From: Palsa-295 sp963785585
GTDB lineage: Bacteria > Acidobacteriota > Terriglobia > Acidiferrales > UBA7541
Reading direction: 5' to 3'
Length of the DNA stretch: 64,000 nt
Assembly: GCA_963785585.1 (NCBI GenBank)
Contig: CAWAVW010000004.1
Coordinates: 1,550,001 to 1,614,000 of the forward strand
Under the pieces are notes generated by a model, which saw only the letters and a program-made list of their open reading frames with translations, ran no database searches and was not told where the DNA came from. Shown piece after piece: positions 32,734 to 41,216 of the stretch (position 1 is the stretch's first letter; each line of letters starts with the position of its first letter). A program made the translations under genes and the position numbers.

Positions 32734-34284
32734 CTACTTCCCTTTCTTGCCCTTCTTCGCCTTTGCGGCGGATTTTTTGGAAACGTCCTTCGCGGCTTTG
32801 TCGTCGTGCTCGGCCTTGTCGTGTTTAGCCTGCGCGCGCGCTCCGATCGCGGCGGCTGCGGACTGACCCGCTTTTGCCTTCTCCGCGGTTTTCTCCGCAG
32901 ATTTTCCAGCTCCCTTGCCCTTCTCGGCAGGTTTTGATTCGACGGCAGCCGGGGCTTCCTTGTCTCCCTTTTTCCTCTTTTCTTTTTCGGGCTTCTTCGG
33001 CTCGTCTTTGATTCCGGCGAGGTTCTTCAAAATCTTGGTGCGGTCCTCGGGAGTTTTCCCCTTGCCGCGCAGGCTCATGTCGAAAAATTGGTCGATGATC
33101 TTGTCGAACTTCGGTCCGCGTGGAACTCCCAGCGCTTCGAGCTCACCGAGAGGCAGGCTCATGTGCAGCGGGCGCCACTTCTGCAGATAATTCCGGAACT
33201 TGGCCATCACCTGCGAGTTCGGCATTTCCACTTCGATGAACGCCATCATCTCCGGAGGCAACGACGCGAGATACGTAAACGCTTCCTTCGACGAGGCGGT
33301 CTTGCGACCCTTCAAAATCTTCACTTCCTGCTGCGCCTTCGGAACCAACTCATCGATTTCGTCGATTTCCGCGGCGCGAAACTCCAGATGCCGCAGCGCG
33401 GACGATGCTTCGCGATCCTTCAATTTTCCCAGCATGTAATAAATCACGGCGACGTGCAGGCGGGGACGAAGTCCGGCCGAAAGCAGATTGCCGCGCGCGC
33501 GCCCTAATTTGTTCAGGCTGTCGTAGTCGGGCTTCCGTTTCTGCAGCGCGGGATGAATCAGCAGAAGCAGTTCGTACTGCTCCCACAATTTCAGGGTAGC
33601 GACGGGATTATCCTCGCGTGCCAGCGCGCGTACCTCGTGCCCCACCTCGAAACCGCCGATATTCTTGTTGAGCCCGCGCTCCATCGCCAGGTCAAACCAT
33701 TCCTGCGTGCGCGGATCCATTTTAAATCCCATGCGAGCGCTGTAACGCAGCGTCCTGAGCAACCGAATCGGCTGGTTGGTGAAGGCGTGAATCGAAAGCG
33801 CCCGCACCTCCTGCTTCTCGAGGTCCGCCAATCCATTCATCGGGTCCAGCAGCAAGCCGCGAGACTGGGTATTCAGGGAGATCGCGATGGCGTTAATTCC
33901 GAAATCGCGGCGTCGCAGATCCTCCATCACGCTCGAAAACCGGTACTCGGGCTTGACGCCGGGGCGTTCGTAATAGTCTTCGCGAGCGGCAGACACCGAA
34001 CCATCCACCTCGCCGGCGAAGACCATTTCGTAGTGGCGCAGCTTTTCGCTTTCCCACAGGACTTTGGCGCCGCCTTTTTCCAGCTCGCGCACCATTTTCA
34101 TGGGATTGCCTTCAACGGTGAAGTCGAGATCGCGAATCGGCATACCCGAAATCAAGTCGCGCACCGCTCCGCCGGTCAGATAGATATTCACTTCCTGCGC
34201 GCGCGAAAGCTCCTGCACGCGCTCCATCACGGCGCGCTGTTCCGGCGAAAGCCGGCTTTCGAGCAAGTACATGTAATCGGGCAT
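32734..34284 (-). CDS. CCA tRNA nucleotidyltransferase / poly(A) polymerase family protein
   Basis: The ATG at 34284, with AAGGAGG 11 bases before it, gives 516 residues; a longer frame overlaps xerD and is rejected. The nucleotidyltransferase motif YLTGGAVRDLISGMPIRDLDF (residues 36-55) supplies the Gly-rich loop and the metal-binding Asp pair. The RNA-binding head domain follows (LDFTVEGNP, FGINAIAISLN, PIRLLRTLRYSARMGF). Residues after about 415 are a long Lys/Ala/Glu-rich low-complexity tail, absent from standard family members. The sequence cannot separate CCA addition from poly(A) addition. The CCA in tRNA-Cys of this window is encoded, so a repair or polyadenylation role is possible. 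Confidence 0.88.
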   Translation of the reverse strand: MPDYMYLLESRLSPEQRAVMERVQELSRAQEVNIYLTGGAVRDLISGMPIRDLDFTVEGNPMKMVRELEKGGAKVLWESEKLRHYEMVFAGEVDGSVSAAREDYYERPGVKPEYRFSSVMEDLRRRDFGINAIAISLNTQSRGLLLDPMNGLADLEKQEVRALSIHAFTNQPIRLLRTLRYSARMGFKMDPRTQEWFDLAMERGLNKNIGGFEVGHEVRALAREDNPVATLKLWEQYELLLLIHPALQKRKPDYDSLNKLGRARGNLLSAGLRPRLHVAVIYYMLGKLKDREASSALRHLEFRAAEIDEIDELVPKAQQEVKILKGRKTASSKEAFTYLASLPPEMMAFIEVEMPNSQVMAKFRNYLQKWRPLHMSLPLGELEALGVPRGPKFDKIIDQFFDMSLRGKGKTPEDRTKILKNLAGIKDEPKKPEKEKRKKGDKEAPAAVESKPAEKGKGAGKSAEKTAEKAKAGQSAAAAIGARAQAKHDKAEHDDKAAKDVSKKSAAKAKKGKKGK

Positions 34285-34322
34285 GGGAAACGAAACCTCC
34301 TTAAAATTCTTCCCGTCGGCCT

Positions 34323-35207
34323 TCAGGCGCGGGGATGGTGCGCTTTGTAGATCTGTTTCAACCGGCCCTCGCCTACGTGCGTGTAAATCTGAGTGGTTGA
34401 AATATCCGAGTGGCCCAGCATCATCTGGACGGAACGCAAATCCGCGCCGCGATCCAGCAGGTGCGTTGCGAAACTGTGCCGCAGCATGTGCGGCGAAAGC
34501 TCCTGGCGCAATCCGGCTCGCCGTCCGTAATCGCGCAGCCTTTTCCAAAAATGCGAGCGCGTCATCAACCCTCCGTTGCGCGTGGGAAACAGATACGGGG
34601 AGGAGTTGTCGCCCAGAATCTTCAAGCGAGCCGATTTCGCGTACAACTCAACCACCGCCAGCGCGGCGCGGCCGACCGGAACCAGACGTTCCTTGTTTCC
34701 CTTGCCGATGCACCGGAGGCAACCGGCTTCCATCTGGACGTCGGCAAGCCGCAGCCCGCACAATTCGGATACGCGCAAGCCGGTGGAATACAGCAGCTCG
34801 ATCATCGCTTTATCGCGAAGGCCGTTTACGTCCTGCGTGTCGGGCTGTGCCAGCAACCGGTCCACCTCTTCCACGCTCAGATACTCCGGCAGATTCATCC
34901 GGAACTTGGGCGATTGAATGTTGTCGGAGGGGTCCACGTCGATCGCTTTGTCCAACAAGCAGAAACGAAAAAAATGCCGCACAGTCGCCAGATGCCGCGC
35001 TACCGAACGGCTGTCCAATTTGGCGAGGTACAACGTTTTCAAAAAATCGGTCACGTCGCCGCGCTTTACGTCGCGGAGCGACAGGCGCCGTTCCGACAGA
35101 AATGCCACGAGCTTACCGATATCGCGCCGGTACGCGTGAAGCGTGTTGCTCGAAAGGCCTTTTTCGACGCGCAAGTAATTTAGAAACGCGCGGACATCCG
35201 CTTCCAA
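34323..35207 (-). CDS. xerD: Tyrosine recombinase XerD
   Basis: The 294-residue protein has the Xer architecture: an N-terminal SAM-like domain (FLNYLRVEKGLSSNTLHAYRRDIGKL in part) and the catalytic domain. The active-site residues are visible as Arg in STGLRVSELCGL, Lys in IGKGNKERLVP, His-x-x-Arg in LSPHMLRHSFATHLL, His in MLGHSDISTTQIY and Tyr in the last. It works with XerC at dif to resolve chromosome dimers. The start is TTG, supported by AAGGGG seven bases upstream. It lies between murJ and the nucleotidyltransferase gene without flanking repeats, so it is not a phage or integron integrase. Confidence 0.93.
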   Translation of the reverse strand: MEADVRAFLNYLRVEKGLSSNTLHAYRRDIGKLVAFLSERRLSLRDVKRGDVTDFLKTLYLAKLDSRSVARHLATVRHFFRFCLLDKAIDVDPSDNIQSPKFRMNLPEYLSVEEVDRLLAQPDTQDVNGLRDKAMIELLYSTGLRVSELCGLRLADVQMEAGCLRCIGKGNKERLVPVGRAALAVVELYAKSARLKILGDNSSPYLFPTRNGGLMTRSHFWKRLRDYGRRAGLRQELSPHMLRHSFATHLLDRGADLRSVQMMLGHSDISTTQIYTHVGEGRLKQIYKAHHPRA

Positions 35208-35256
35208 GTTTGTACCCCTTCCTACCGTTTGCTAACGCGCGCGGCACCGCACGCGT

Positions 35257-36891
35257 TTACGAATCAAAATCCAAGGGCGCGCCTGCGCCCGGCTCTGCTC
35301 GCTTCAGCAAAAGCAAGAATTCCGGCAGTTCCTCGCAGCGAATCAACCACGCCAAGCCAAAATAAATGGCGGTCGAAATCCCAATCATCGCCGTCAGTCT
35401 TGCGACCTGCGAAAGAAAATGCTGGGTCGCGTCAAGCTGCAACGAGCGTGCCACAAGCAGACATCCAGCGGCCATGGCCGCCGCACACATCGCCATTTTG
35501 CCGATCGACCGGCCGACCGCTCTGCCGCCCAACCGTCCAAAACGGCCCCGAAAAATAAAAAAGAGCGCGCCGAAATTCAGATACGCGGATACGGCGCTCG
35601 CAAGAGCGGGTCCCGCGTTCCAAAAGTAGCGCGAAAACGCGAACAGCAAAACCGCATTGAGCGCGACGTGAAAGCCCAGCACGTACACTCCGACTTTGGT
35701 CGGCGTCAGCGTATCTTTCGTTGCGTAAAACATCGGCAGTATCAGCCGAATGGCGGCGAAAGCCGGCAGCCCCAACGAGTAGTACAGCAGCGCATGCGCC
35801 GTCAACATCGTGGAGCGCTCGCCGAACGCCCCATGCTGAAACAGCACCGCGGTGATCGGAGTCCGCAGCAAAATCAACCCAACCGTTGCCGGAATGGTGA
35901 TGAAGGAAACCACGCGCAGCGCGAATGCGAACGTGTGCTTCATCTCGGCGTGTTTTCCATCGGCCGCCAGATGCGACATGGTCGGTAAGATGGCTGTCGA
36001 AAGCGCTATCGCGTACACGCCCAGCACCAACTCCATCACCCGGTCGGCGACGTAGAGCGACGTAATGCTGCCCGCCGGCATGCGCGACGAGGTGGCGAAT
36101 ACCGTATCCACGAAAAAATTTACCTGCGAAACTCCCGCGCCCACCATGACGGGAACAAACAACTTCCCCACTTGCCGAACTCCGGCGTCCTGGAAATTGA
36201 CATCCGGTCGAAAGCTCATGCCGCGCTTCAGCAGCGACGGCACCTGCATTCCGAACTGAAGCATCGAGCCGATCAAAATCGCGGCAGCCAGCGCCACCGC
36301 CGGCGACCGGTACGCTTCCGGGGCGAACTTCATCACCGGCCGGTAGAGGAAGCCAAAGGAAGCCGCAATCACCACCAGATTGAACACGATCCCCATCGAC
36401 GCCGGCACCGCGAATTCGTGAAAGCTGTTCAAGATTGCGGCGCCGAGTCCGGCCAGTCCAAGAAATAGGACACAAGGAAAGATGATCCGGTTCAGGTAAA
36501 CGGCCAGGTCCCAACGAAAATTGGAAGCACCGAATAGGGTAAATGCGCTGACGAGTTGCCTGGAGAAAACCGCCCCCGCGAGTCCAACGACCGCTAAGAT
36601 CACCAGCAAGTCCCAGAAAACACGCTGGGCGAACGTCCAGCTTTCCTGTGGCGGCTTTCCGCGCAGATAGCCGCTGAATACCGGGATGAACGAGGCCCCC
36701 AACGCGCCTTCCCCGGTCATTCGACGTACCATATTGGGAATGCGAAAGGCCAGGACGAATGAGTCGGCGATCGGCGAGGTGCCGAGCAGAAGAGCAATCC
36801 GCTGATCTCGTAAGTATCCGCAAATTCGGCTGATAATGGTCGCCAGGGCTATTACGGAGGCAGATTTTAGTATCTTGCCTTTCTCGGTCAA
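35257..36891 (-). CDS. murJ: Lipid II flippase MurJ
   Basis: MurJ moves lipid II across the inner membrane during peptidoglycan synthesis. The 544-residue protein has about 14 membrane spans of the MOP superfamily. It opens with KSASVIALATIISRICGYLRDQ; FRIPNMVRRMTGEGALGASFIPVFSGYL, shown in part, is the conserved region around the essential arginines. The start is TTG at 36891; an in-frame TAG lies just upstream, so no ATG is available. It is the first gene of the murJ-xerD-nucleotidyltransferase run and is divergent from the DUF6982-like gene over 118 bases. Confidence 0.95.
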   Translation of the reverse strand: MTEKGKILKSASVIALATIISRICGYLRDQRIALLLGTSPIADSFVLAFRIPNMVRRMTGEGALGASFIPVFSGYLRGKPPQESWTFAQRVFWDLLVILAVVGLAGAVFSRQLVSAFTLFGASNFRWDLAVYLNRIIFPCVLFLGLAGLGAAILNSFHEFAVPASMGIVFNLVVIAASFGFLYRPVMKFAPEAYRSPAVALAAAILIGSMLQFGMQVPSLLKRGMSFRPDVNFQDAGVRQVGKLFVPVMVGAGVSQVNFFVDTVFATSSRMPAGSITSLYVADRVMELVLGVYAIALSTAILPTMSHLAADGKHAEMKHTFAFALRVVSFITIPATVGLILLRTPITAVLFQHGAFGERSTMLTAHALLYYSLGLPAFAAIRLILPMFYATKDTLTPTKVGVYVLGFHVALNAVLLFAFSRYFWNAGPALASAVSAYLNFGALFFIFRGRFGRLGGRAVGRSIGKMAMCAAAMAAGCLLVARSLQLDATQHFLSQVARLTAMIGISTAIYFGLAWLIRCEELPEFLLLLKRAEPGAGAPLDFDS

Positions 36892-36932
36892 TCGGCGGGC
36901 GCTCCGATGCTAACCCTTTAAGCACCAACAAC

Positions 36933-36961
36933 TTGACGAAAATTTCGCGTAAGAATAACAT
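36933..36961 (+). promoter_or_regulatory. Sigma-70-type promoter for the gene at 37010
   Basis: TTGACG at 36933-36938 (five of six to the consensus) is followed by a 17-base spacer and TAACAT at 36956-36961 (four of six). Transcription would start near 36968, giving a leader of about 40 bases before the GTG at 37010. A perfect inverted repeat covers the spacer, the -10 box and the start point. Confidence 0.55.
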
Positions 36962-36973
36962 ACCTTACGCGAA
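36944..36973. repeat. Perfect 10-base inverted repeat, operator-like
   Basis: TTCGCGTAAG at 36944-36953 and its exact complement CTTACGCGAA at 36964-36973 are separated by ten bases. The centre-to-centre distance of 20 bases equals about two helical turns, as for dimeric regulators. It overlies the -10 region of a promoter, so repressor binding is the simplest reading. An RNA hairpin in the leader is unlikely because the predicted transcript starts within the right arm. Confidence 0.6.
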
Positions 36974-37009
36974 TATAGCAATGTCGGCGCGACCGAGGGC
37001 TCAAACGAA

Positions 37010-37507
37010 GTGAAAGAGCGTGCCACAGGCTCGAGCAACAAGAAAGCCGTCGTGCAGCTTTTGGATCGCACCGTCATCAAGGGATATGTGAATCCGGCGG
37101 GGCTGGGCACGTCCCCTACGATCGACGTCCTCACGGCAGACGGGGAGCATCGCTCGGTCGAATTGAAGTCCGTCCGAACAATCTATTTCGTCCGCGAACT
37201 CGAGGATTCCTTCCAATTGCAGCGTAAGACGTTCTTGAGCCGTCCGAAACTGGACGGCCTTTGGGTTCGCGTCCGGTTCGCCGACGAGGACACCTTAGAA
37301 GGGCTGATCGCGAACGATTTGATCGATTTGCTGGATGGCGGAATCCAACTTACGCCTCCCGACCTGCACGGAAATACGGTTCGCCTTTGGGTTCCCCGCA
37401 CGGCTATCGAAGAAATGAAGGTTCTGGGTGTGGTGGGCGTGGCTCGCCGCTCGACGCCCGATTCGCGCACTTCGTCCGCCGCACAAACGAAACTGTTCAC
37501 CGATTAG
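37010..37507 (+). CDS. DUF6982-like protein
   Basis: The 165-residue soluble protein starts with GTG at 37010; no ATG is in frame upstream before a stop. It has two similar beta-rich halves, VVQLLDRTVIKGYVNPAGLG and LDGLWVRVRFADEDTLEGLI, and ends in a Ser/Thr-rich tail. The pattern KGYVNPAG...DVLTADGEHRSVELKSVRTIYFVREL is that of the DUF6982 family, common in acidobacteria; its role is unknown. It may be a PilZ-like or translation-linked small domain, but no RxxxR motif is present. A promoter with an inverted repeat lies upstream. It precedes lpxD on the same strand by 103 bases. Confidence 0.72.
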   Translation: MKERATGSSNKKAVVQLLDRTVIKGYVNPAGLGTSPTIDVLTADGEHRSVELKSVRTIYFVRELEDSFQLQRKTFLSRPKLDGLWVRVRFADEDTLEGLIANDLIDLLDGGIQLTPPDLHGNTVRLWVPRTAIEEMKVLGVVGVARRSTPDSRTSSAAQTKLFTD

Positions 37508-37610
37508 CGGACGGCGATTGCCCGCTCACGACGTGCCTCGTTGGCGTAGTCCCCCGGCTTCGCTACCAGCCAGCCCTGTTGTACATTGCTTTTGCACCCT
37601 GGAGCCCATC

Positions 37611-38633
37611 ATGAAACTTTCCACCATCGCTGACCAACTCGGCTGCGCGCTCGAAGGCGATCCAACCTTGGAGATCACCGGCGTTGCCGGAATTGAAGAG
37701 GCCGAGCCGGGGCACCTGACTTTTCTCGTAAATCGCAAATACCGCGCGGCGCTTTCGGAATCTCGTGCCTCCGCCGTGCTGGTGGCAAAAGACGACGTGC
37801 CCCACACGATGGCTGCTCTTCGTTCGGACAATCCGTACCTCGATTTCGCGCGGGCCATTGAGTTGTTTCACGATGCGCCGTCCTATCCGCCCGGAATTCA
37901 TCCGACGGCGGTCGTCGCGAAGTCGGCGCGCATCGGCAATGGCTCGTATGTGGGACCGTATTGCGTGATCGAAGATGACGCCGCGATCGGCGAACGCGCT
38001 GTGCTGCACAGCCACGTTTCGATTTATCGCGGCGCGCGGATTGGCGACGATTTCTTCGCCCACTCGCACGTTCGCGTGCGCGAAGCGTGCCGCATCGGTG
38101 ACCGCGTCATCCTGCAAAACGGCGTGACGATCGGCAGCGACGGCTATGGCTTCGCGAAAAAGCGCGACGGCCGCTGGTACAAGATGCGGCAGTCTGGCAT
38201 CACGATTATCGGCGACGACGTGGAAATTCAGGCGCATTCGGTGGTCGATCGCGCCACAATCGGCGAGACCGTCGTGGCGCGTGGGGCCAAGCTCGATAAT
38301 CTGGTGCAAGTGGGCCACGCCTGCAAAGTGGGCGAAAACACCATGCTTTGCGGTCAAGTGGGCCTTGCGGGCACCACCAAAGTCGGCGACAACTGTATTC
38401 TCGCCGGGCAAGTCGGCGTCGCGGGCCATCTGACGATCGGAGACGGCGCGATGTTAACGGCGCAGAGCGGCGTTCCGGCCGATATTCCCGCCGGCGCGAT
38501 TTATTCCGGTTATCCGGCAATGAACAATCTGGACTGGCGAAAATCAGTCGCCGTATTCAATCGTTTACCAGAACTTCAAAAGGAGCTTCGAGACTTGCGT
38601 GCGGAAGTTGCGAAACTTCGCGGAGACGCGTAG
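37611..38633 (+). CDS. lpxD: UDP-3-O-acylglucosamine N-acyltransferase LpxD
   Basis: LpxD adds the N-linked 3-hydroxyacyl chain in lipid A synthesis. The 340-residue protein has the uridine-binding N-terminal domain (MKLSTIADQLGCALEGD, LTFLVNRKYRAAL) and then a left-handed beta-helix made of hexapeptide repeats from about residue 105. The catalytic histidine region is VQVGHACKVGENTMLCGQVG, and the C-terminal coiled helix (LPELQKELRDLRAEVAKLRG) ends the chain. A longer upstream frame to 37428 is not used because homology begins at 37611. The gene shows that the organism makes lipid A and so has an outer membrane; it is not next to lpxA or fabZ here. Confidence 0.95.
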   Translation: MKLSTIADQLGCALEGDPTLEITGVAGIEEAEPGHLTFLVNRKYRAALSESRASAVLVAKDDVPHTMAALRSDNPYLDFARAIELFHDAPSYPPGIHPTAVVAKSARIGNGSYVGPYCVIEDDAAIGERAVLHSHVSIYRGARIGDDFFAHSHVRVREACRIGDRVILQNGVTIGSDGYGFAKKRDGRWYKMRQSGITIIGDDVEIQAHSVVDRATIGETVVARGAKLDNLVQVGHACKVGENTMLCGQVGLAGTTKVGDNCILAGQVGVAGHLTIGDGAMLTAQSGVPADIPAGAIYSGYPAMNNLDWRKSVAVFNRLPELQKELRDLRAEVAKLRGDA

Positions 38634-38640
38634 CGAAACT

Positions 38641-39357
38641 CTACTCGATCGGCTTTTGATCCGGCGGTAAGCCTGCTGCGACGGCATCGTGTACGGAATC
38701 GAGCAATTCCTGCCGCTGATCGAGCGAATACTTGGAAGCATCCACCGGAACTCCGAATTTGACCGTTACCTCGCCGGGATACAACCGCCAGTCCCCCTTG
38801 CGCAGCAAATTCTGAGTTCCGGCCAGCGAGATCGGTACGACGGGCACCCCGGCGCGAATCGCCATCAGAAACGTGCCGCGCTTAAACGGCAGCAGCCTGC
38901 CGTCGCGGCTGCGGGTCCCTTCGGGATACACGCAAAAGGAAAGTCCGTTTTTCAAGGACTCGACGGCCGCGTCCACGCTTTCCGACGCGGTTTCCTTATT
39001 GCCGCGATCCACGGGTATCAGACCCGCCAAACGAATTGCCTTCGATAAAATCGGTATGCGAAACACTTCTTTCTTGGCCAGCAGCGCCACTCGTTTGGGA
39101 ATTTGCGGCGTCAGGGCGACGGGGTCCAGGTTCGAGCAGTGATTCGCAGCAAAGACGCACACGCCGGGCGGAACATTCGAAAGACCGTCCACGTGGACAT
39201 GAATTCCCGCAATCCAAAGCGTCGTTCGCAACGCTTGATTGAAAACGTTGTACATCCATGTGGGATCGCCCGAGATTATCGACCACAGAATCAGAACAGG
39301 CAGAACGAAGACGAAACCGGCGCCGACGAAGGCAAACGTTGCAAGGGTGCGGATCAT
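38641..39357 (-). CDS. 1-acyl-sn-glycerol-3-phosphate acyltransferase (PlsC family)
   Basis: The start at 39357 (MIRTLATFAFVGAGFVF) places the first membrane helix at the N-terminus and leaves 238 residues; the longer frame to 39435 adds a stretch overlapping the M61 gene. The acyltransferase motifs are NHCSNLDPVAL (HX4D), a Gly/Pro-rich block around GLIPVDR, YPEGTRSRDGRLLPFKRGTF and VPVVPISLAG. The enzyme converts lysophosphatidate to phosphatidate for phospholipid synthesis. It converges on lpxD with seven bases between stops. Confidence 0.92.
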   Translation of the reverse strand: MIRTLATFAFVGAGFVFVLPVLILWSIISGDPTWMYNVFNQALRTTLWIAGIHVHVDGLSNVPPGVCVFAANHCSNLDPVALTPQIPKRVALLAKKEVFRIPILSKAIRLAGLIPVDRGNKETASESVDAAVESLKNGLSFCVYPEGTRSRDGRLLPFKRGTFLMAIRAGVPVVPISLAGTQNLLRKGDWRLYPGEVTVKFGVPVDASKYSLDQRQELLDSVHDAVAAGLPPDQKPIE

Positions 39358-39410
39358 GTTCGAATGAATATCTCGCGGAAAAATGCGGCGAATGGAAGTC
39401 GATGCGGAAT

Positions 39411-41216
39411 TTAGTCCGTCTTCCCCCCGAGCCATCCCTCTCGAATGCGTTTCTGCCGTTCGGTGGCGCCGGAAACTTCGATAATCGAGTATCTCTTTTC
39501 CTGCACGGAGCCAAGATTGAACGCGATTTCAATGTCCTTGTCGTCGCGGTGAACCTGCATCACGATTTTCTCGCCCGGTTTTTGCTCGTGCAGCCACGCC
39601 GGAAAGTAGCGCGGTAGCGCTCCGCCGTTCACCGAAGCGAGAATGTCGCCCGCCTTCAACCCGGCGGCCTGCGCGGCGCTTCCCGGCTCCACTTGAGACA
39701 CAGTCACTGGCACTCCGGGCCCGCGTCCGACCGTCCAAAACCCTAGATCGGCGGATTCGCGCATTTCGACTTTGAGCGCCAAGCCGGCAGCGTTCAAAAA
39801 CGTGTCGTACGGAATTTCCTGCGTTCCCTGCACGTAGTTCACAAAGAAGCCATCCAGAGAATGACCGGCAACTTCTTCCGCGGCCTTTTCAACGCCCTGG
39901 CTATCCTCGTAGTACCTGCCCTGCCTGGCGTACTGATCGTTCATGGCGCGCATTAGATCGTCGAGAGATTTCTTGTTGTCAGAGGCGTCGCGGATCGCGA
40001 GGTCCAGCATTTCGCCCAGGATTTGGCCCTTGTTGTAATACGAAATGCTTCTCTCGGGCGTCCGGTAATCGTCGTATTTTTCCATCCACGCATCGAGGCT
40101 TGATTCCTCCACGCTTTGCCACTCGTGGGCGGGGCGCGATTGCAGTTCGCTGATTTGTCCAGCAAGGTCGCCGTAAAACTGTTCCCTGGTCCAAAGTCCG
40201 GTGCGTTCGAGCGTGTAGGCCGAGTATGTGCTGGTGACGCCCTCCGCAAACCACAAAGCGCGCGTGTACATCTCTTTCGTGAAATCCACCGGTTCGAGCG
40301 TTTGCGGACGGATGCGTTTCACGTTCCACGCGTGAAAAAATTCGTGCGCGGCTATGTAGCCCGCCGAATCGACTCCGCTCGCCGAAATCGCGGTGCAGTT
40401 GGCATGCTCCATTCCGCCGCCGCCCACTTCCGGATACGGTCCAATGTGGATGAAAAACGTGTACTCCTCGAACGGCGCACCGCCCATCATTTTGGTTTCT
40501 GATGCTGTGATTTTCTTCAGATAATCCGTCAGGCGATCTTTGCGCACATCTTTCGCGTCCACAACCACACGGTATTTCGCGCCGCCCTCTTCCCAACGAA
40601 TCCGATCAGACTTGCCGATTTCGGCGGGCGCATCGACAAGCGCGTCGTAGGTCGCGGCAGTCAGCGAATTCGGATCCTTGCCGGCCGGAAGTTCAGCCGC
40701 GAGATCCCACGTCGCCGGCAGGTCCTCGAATGTGACGCTAACCGGCTCGCTGCGACGGTCCTGGATGTACATCAGAACTTCGGCGAAGTTCACGAACGCA
40801 TGATGGTCATTGAGCTGCGAATTAAATGGTCCGGGGTCGTTCCAGAGGATCGAATAGGTCACGTTCACCTCGCCGGACCAGTCTTGCTTAGAGGCGCCAC
40901 CTTCCGCGGCAGGCCCTGAAACCTTCCACGTCTGCTTGTCGAGCTTGGTCAACGCGAGTTGCGTGCTGTCTTCGCCATTCGGCCCGGACGTGAACGCTTT
41001 CACGTCGCGAACGCGGTAAGAGAAATCGCGCACCTGATACAGAGCATTCCACGCGGGAATGGCGATTTGCGTTCCGGCGGGCGCGTTCGGAATCGTCATC
41101 CGCACGCGAAAAAGGTGTTCATCGGGATTCTTGAGCGAAATCCGGTACCGGATGGTTGCGGAAGCGCTGCCGGCGATCGACAAGACGACAAACAAACTAC
41201 CGAGAAATTTCTTCAT
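39411..41216 (-). CDS. M61 (glycyl aminopeptidase) family protease with PDZ domain
   Basis: This 601-residue secreted protease has a signal peptide (MKKFLGSLFVVLSIAGSASA). The N-terminal beta domain is followed by the zinc motif AAHEFFHAWNVKRIRP (His291, Glu292, His295) and the third-ligand region FAEGVTSTYSAY. A PDZ domain is visible near residues 490-580 (VSQVEPGSAAQAAGLKAGDI, then LASVNG). Family M61 cuts near glycine or small residues. The start ATG overlaps the mpl stop by four bases (ATGA), so it is translated with a peptidoglycan recycling gene. Confidence 0.94.
   Translation of the reverse strand: MKKFLGSLFVVLSIAGSASATIRYRISLKNPDEHLFRVRMTIPNAPAGTQIAIPAWNALYQVRDFSYRVRDVKAFTSGPNGEDSTQLALTKLDKQTWKVSGPAAEGGASKQDWSGEVNVTYSILWNDPGPFNSQLNDHHAFVNFAEVLMYIQDRRSEPVSVTFEDLPATWDLAAELPAGKDPNSLTAATYDALVDAPAEIGKSDRIRWEEGGAKYRVVVDAKDVRKDRLTDYLKKITASETKMMGGAPFEEYTFFIHIGPYPEVGGGGMEHANCTAISASGVDSAGYIAAHEFFHAWNVKRIRPQTLEPVDFTKEMYTRALWFAEGVTSTYSAYTLERTGLWTREQFYGDLAGQISELQSRPAHEWQSVEESSLDAWMEKYDDYRTPERSISYYNKGQILGEMLDLAIRDASDNKKSLDDLMRAMNDQYARQGRYYEDSQGVEKAAEEVAGHSLDGFFVNYVQGTQEIPYDTFLNAAGLALKVEMRESADLGFWTVGRGPGVPVTVSQVEPGSAAQAAGLKAGDILASVNGGALPRYFPAWLHEQKPGEKIVMQVHRDDKDIEIAFNLGSVQEKRYSIIEVSGATERQKRIREGWLGGKTD

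Noticed and set aside
34323..35207. XerD as a phage or integron integrase
   Set aside because: Housekeeping neighbours, no attachment-site repeats, no tRNA next to it and a normal Xer sequence point to chromosome dimer resolution.
37428..37610. Longer start of lpxD at 37428
   Set aside because: The added part overlaps the end of the DUF6982-like gene, and LpxD homology begins at 37611.
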